Shown here piece after piece: positions 61,813 to 64,000 of a DNA stretch of 64,000 nt (positions are counted from its first letter, which is position 1; each line of letters starts with the position of its first letter). The DNA lies in assembly GCA_902729315.2 (NCBI GenBank), contig LR746265.1, forward strand, positions 4,072,892 through 4,136,891, read 5' to 3'. Position numbers and translations under genes: made by a program. The notes under the pieces are model-generated. The model searched no databases. It saw nothing but the letters and a program-made list of their open reading frames with translations, and was not told the origin of the DNA. The DNA comes from Spirodela intermedia. Its lineage: Eukaryota > Streptophyta > Magnoliopsida > Alismatales > Araceae.

Positions 61813-61977
61813 TCATCGGCTGTCGAAGAGGCCTTCCTTGAAGAGAAGCCCGAACAAGAGGACGACAAAGCCGAGGAGGGTGCACTGCGTGCTGGAGATG
61901 ATGGTCTGCGAATACGCCGACATGGTAATCCCCGCGCCGAGTAGCCCGATCAGGAGGCAAGTCGTGTTCTTGTTCAT
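61813..61977 (-). CDS. Small two-helix membrane protein, 54 residues
   Basis: Single-exon frame beginning MNKNTTCLLIGLLG and ending LFDSR. Two hydrophobic segments, about residues 7-21 (CLLIGLLGAGITMSA) and 33-47 (TLLGFVVLLFGLLFK), are joined by a short polar loop (YSQTIISSTQC). This looks like a small two-pass membrane protein. An in-frame ATG at 62022 would add 15 basic residues; 61977 is preferred because it gives a compact membrane protein. I have a weak sense that similar short proteins occur widely in plants but cannot name one. It could be part of a longer spliced gene. Confidence 0.5.
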   Translation of the reverse strand: MNKNTTCLLIGLLGAGITMSAYSQTIISSTQCTLLGFVVLLFGLLFKEGLFDSR

Positions 61978-62531
61978 CTTCCCCTTCCTCTTTCCTACGC
62001 CTTTCGATCTATCCGGATGCACCTTTTATGGGCCTCCAGAAAGATTCAGCAATAGCGAGGCGATGGGAAGTCAACCTTCCATAGATCTTCGCTAAATCGA
62101 AAGGGTGTGCCCTTTGCTGACATCCGAGGGCTCATTTCCCTCTAGGCGAAGAAGAGCTCTACCCCAAATTTCCGTGAGATGCAGAAACCGGAAAGTTATA
62201 ACGCAGCCGCCACAACAACGTTGACGCCGAATCGAGAAGTCATGTCGAAGGGTTAACTCCGGCCACTTGGACGAGCGAGGACGATGGGCAAATTCGTCCC
62301 AGAGAGTTGACTATAGTTTTTATGATCCTTATTCTATTATACACCATTACATTAATCCTCCTACCCCGATCCAAACTTTGAAATGATTGCCGCCTATCAC
62401 AGCAAAGTCATCCGGACATTTCTGAAAAAATAGTAAGAGAAATCCAACTCCTGGGGACTTGGAGGACGTGTTATTTTGAGACGAACGGAATGTTGAACGA
62501 CAAGAACAGGCCGTGGAGGTAATCGTAATCG
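61978..62531. other. Interval between the small membrane ORF and the WEB gene
   Basis: Both flanking genes are on the minus strand. It should hold the 3' UTR of the WEB gene and the promoter of the small ORF. No other feature was seen. Confidence 0.4.
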
Positions 62532-63712
62532 TTATTTTCCTCGAGAAATGTGTGTGGAGAACTCTGGGTAATCTTTCTTCGTTGAGAAGATGATCCCGAG
62601 CACAGGGATCAGCGCCCTTGTCTTCTTCTTCTTCTTTGTTGGCGTAGAAGCCTTGGCTTGGGGTGCTGAAAACTGCCTCTCGAAGACCTCCGGTGTCTCC
62701 ATAGCCATGACTTCAGCGAGTGAAGGAGGCTTGGCAAATTTGACGCATCGTCTCTTCTGAATCTCGGGTCTTCCATCGGTGTTTGCGGGCTTCTCCCCCG
62801 CTTTCGGCTGGCTTGAATTGCCCAGTGACTCGATATCTTTGACCTCCGGCTCTTTCAGGCTGTTCTCGGTCTTACTCGGTTTCAACTCTTCGAGTTCCTT
62901 CCTGGTGTTGTGGAGCTCCTCCTGGAGCGAAGTGAGGGTGGTCATCATCATCATGCCCTCTTGTCTCGTTTTCTCGAGCATCTGCCTGGTTTCTTCAAGC
63001 TCGGTCTGGATCGAACCTAACCTGGACAGCCCGTTTTCCTCAGTCTTTCTTGCTTCGGTCTTCATCTAACAGAGAGGAGAGCAATCATCAGCTTAATCAC
63101 TACCGAATGAATGCTGGAGAAGATTACCTTAGGTTCCTAACTTCACAATTGATAGAAAAGGTTTCAGAGAAAGGAAATAAAATAATTTTATGGATAGCTC
63201 TAACGATCGTTCTCTTCGTCAAACAATCATCGCCGATATGTGGCTTGACCGAGAAGACAGTCATCTCCTCTGAGGGTTAAGGCAAAAAGGACACGTTAAG
63301 AATAAACTCGACTGTCAAGCCTCGTGAGAGACCAGTTCCAGTAGCAGACTGCGTTGGCCTTCTCATGCTCTAACCAGTCACACGAGGAAAAGGAAGAGAA
63401 GCATGGAGGGGAATGGGGCTTCCCTTGAATTAAACCAGTGAATTGGCGAGAGAGGATGATGTATAACCGTTAGACATGTGAGATGATCAACCACAGCCTA
63501 CTATTGCTTTGGGGGAGAGAGAGAGAGAGAGAGAGAGATGAAGATGATGATGAATGAGTCCTGCGCTTTCATACCTCATTATGCTTGTTGCCGTAAATCC
63601 CTCCGGCAAGGACTGTCTCTCCGAACAGCATGACGGCTTCCTTCACCGACCGGAAGGGAGCTCGGGTGTCGATCTCAACTCTCCCGATGACAGCACCACC
63701 ACCGCTCTCCAT
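62532..63712 (-). CDS. WEB family (DUF827) coiled-coil protein, At1g75720/At2g17940 type
   Basis: Short member of the WEAK CHLOROPLAST MOVEMENT UNDER BLUE LIGHT family. Founding members act in blue-light chloroplast movement; the role of the short members is unknown. Two exons on the minus strand: 63712-63575 and 63065-62532; 223 residues. The N-terminus carries the family signature IGRVEIDTRAPFRSVKEAV followed by LFGETVLAG. Exon 2 is a coiled coil (about 50-110: ELEETRQMLEKTRQ, LQEELHNTRKELEELK), then a Ser/Pro segment with SLAEVMAMETPEV and a basic run of five Lys near the end (TKKKKKTRALIPVLG), a feature of short WEB proteins. Phase is 0 at the single intron. GA repeat 63516-63538 lies in the intron. 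It faces the C2H2 gene tail to tail, as I recall for At1g75710/At1g75720. Confidence 0.88.
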
Positions 63713-64000
63713 TCTCGGCGTTATCTTCTGTTCTTCACTCCTTTCTCTTTTTCGTAGCGAAATGTCTGTTCTTATAAAAGCCGAGGAGAGGAGCTGAGTT
63801 TGCCGTGAGAGAGAGAGAAAGAGGGAAGGCAGAAGTTCAGCGGGGGCGCCGGTGGGGGCCGGTGCGAGTGGGGGAAGACGGGCGGTGGCCGGGGGGAGTT
63901 TCATGGATACGTAAAGTGCGGGCGTGAGGTTCGAACTTAACGAAGTCTAATAAAATCATGTGCCCCGTTGCTTAGCGTCCACTTCACTGTTATTCCGTCA
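63713..64000. promoter_or_regulatory. Right-edge promoter/leader of the WEB gene
   Basis: Sequence directly upstream of the minus-strand ATG at 63712. It is rich in GA/CT and GGGGGC-type runs and has no open frame of interest. It probably holds the leader and proximal promoter; no clear TATA box was located. Confidence 0.4.

Overview
This is a 64 kb piece of a flowering-plant nuclear genome. The evidence is spliced genes with GT-AG introns whose phases close exactly, plant-only families (WUSCHEL, LONELY GUY, LQY1, MRL1, HVA22, WEB/DUF827), AT-rich introns up to about 2.7 kb, and very many CT/GA microsatellites. I cannot place the species. GC-rich exons in LOG, WUS, ALKBH9B and the C2H2 gene contrast with AT-rich introns in MRL1, the zinc-finger gene and E2F.

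Layout. 1-7.0 kb (+): the last eight coding exons of an MRL1-like PPR protein, whose 5' part lies off the left edge. 7.0-11.9 kb: no gene seen. 12.0-14.1 kb (+): a complete seven-exon LONELY GUY cytokinin-activating enzyme. 14.1-17.8 kb: microsatellites and a 290-bp polypyrimidine tract. 17.8-21.3 kb (-): the C-terminal half of an At1g24560/At3g49055-type coiled-coil gene with no N-terminal exon in view. 23.2-24.7 kb (+): a complete five-exon LQY1 thylakoid zinc-finger protein. 26.2-32.0 kb (-): a RanBP2-type zinc-finger gene. 33.4-34.2 kb (+): an HVA22 pseudogene with two in-frame stops. 35.8-42.3 kb (-): a complete 13-exon E2F transcription factor. 43.2-48.4 kb (+): a six-exon ALKBH9B-type RNA demethylase, head-to-head with E2F. 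52.1-53.3 kb (+): a complete three-exon WUSCHEL gene. 58.3-60.5 kb (+): a C2H2/PARP-like-fold regulator. 61.8 kb (-): a small two-helix membrane ORF. 62.5-63.7 kb (-): a two-exon WEB-family coiled-coil protein.

How the genes relate. They do not form a cluster or pathway. Several bear on meristems and the cell cycle: LOG makes active cytokinin, cytokinin supports WUS expression, and E2F drives S-phase genes. LQY1 and MRL1 serve the chloroplast. The stronger pattern is probable ancient microsynteny: as I recall the Arabidopsis map, WEB, WUS, ALKBH9B and a RanBP2 zinc-finger gene are near neighbours around At2g17940-At2g17975, and LQY1, a C2H2 gene and a WEB gene are near neighbours around At1g75690-At1g75720. 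This window carries both sets interleaved.

I found no mobile element with intact coding capacity, no CRISPR array, no convincing tRNA or rRNA gene, and no clearly new biological system. The most notable items are the double-stop HVA22 relic, the interleaved synteny block, splice donors that run straight into CT microsatellites in LOG and WUS, and the N-terminally incomplete coiled-coil gene.
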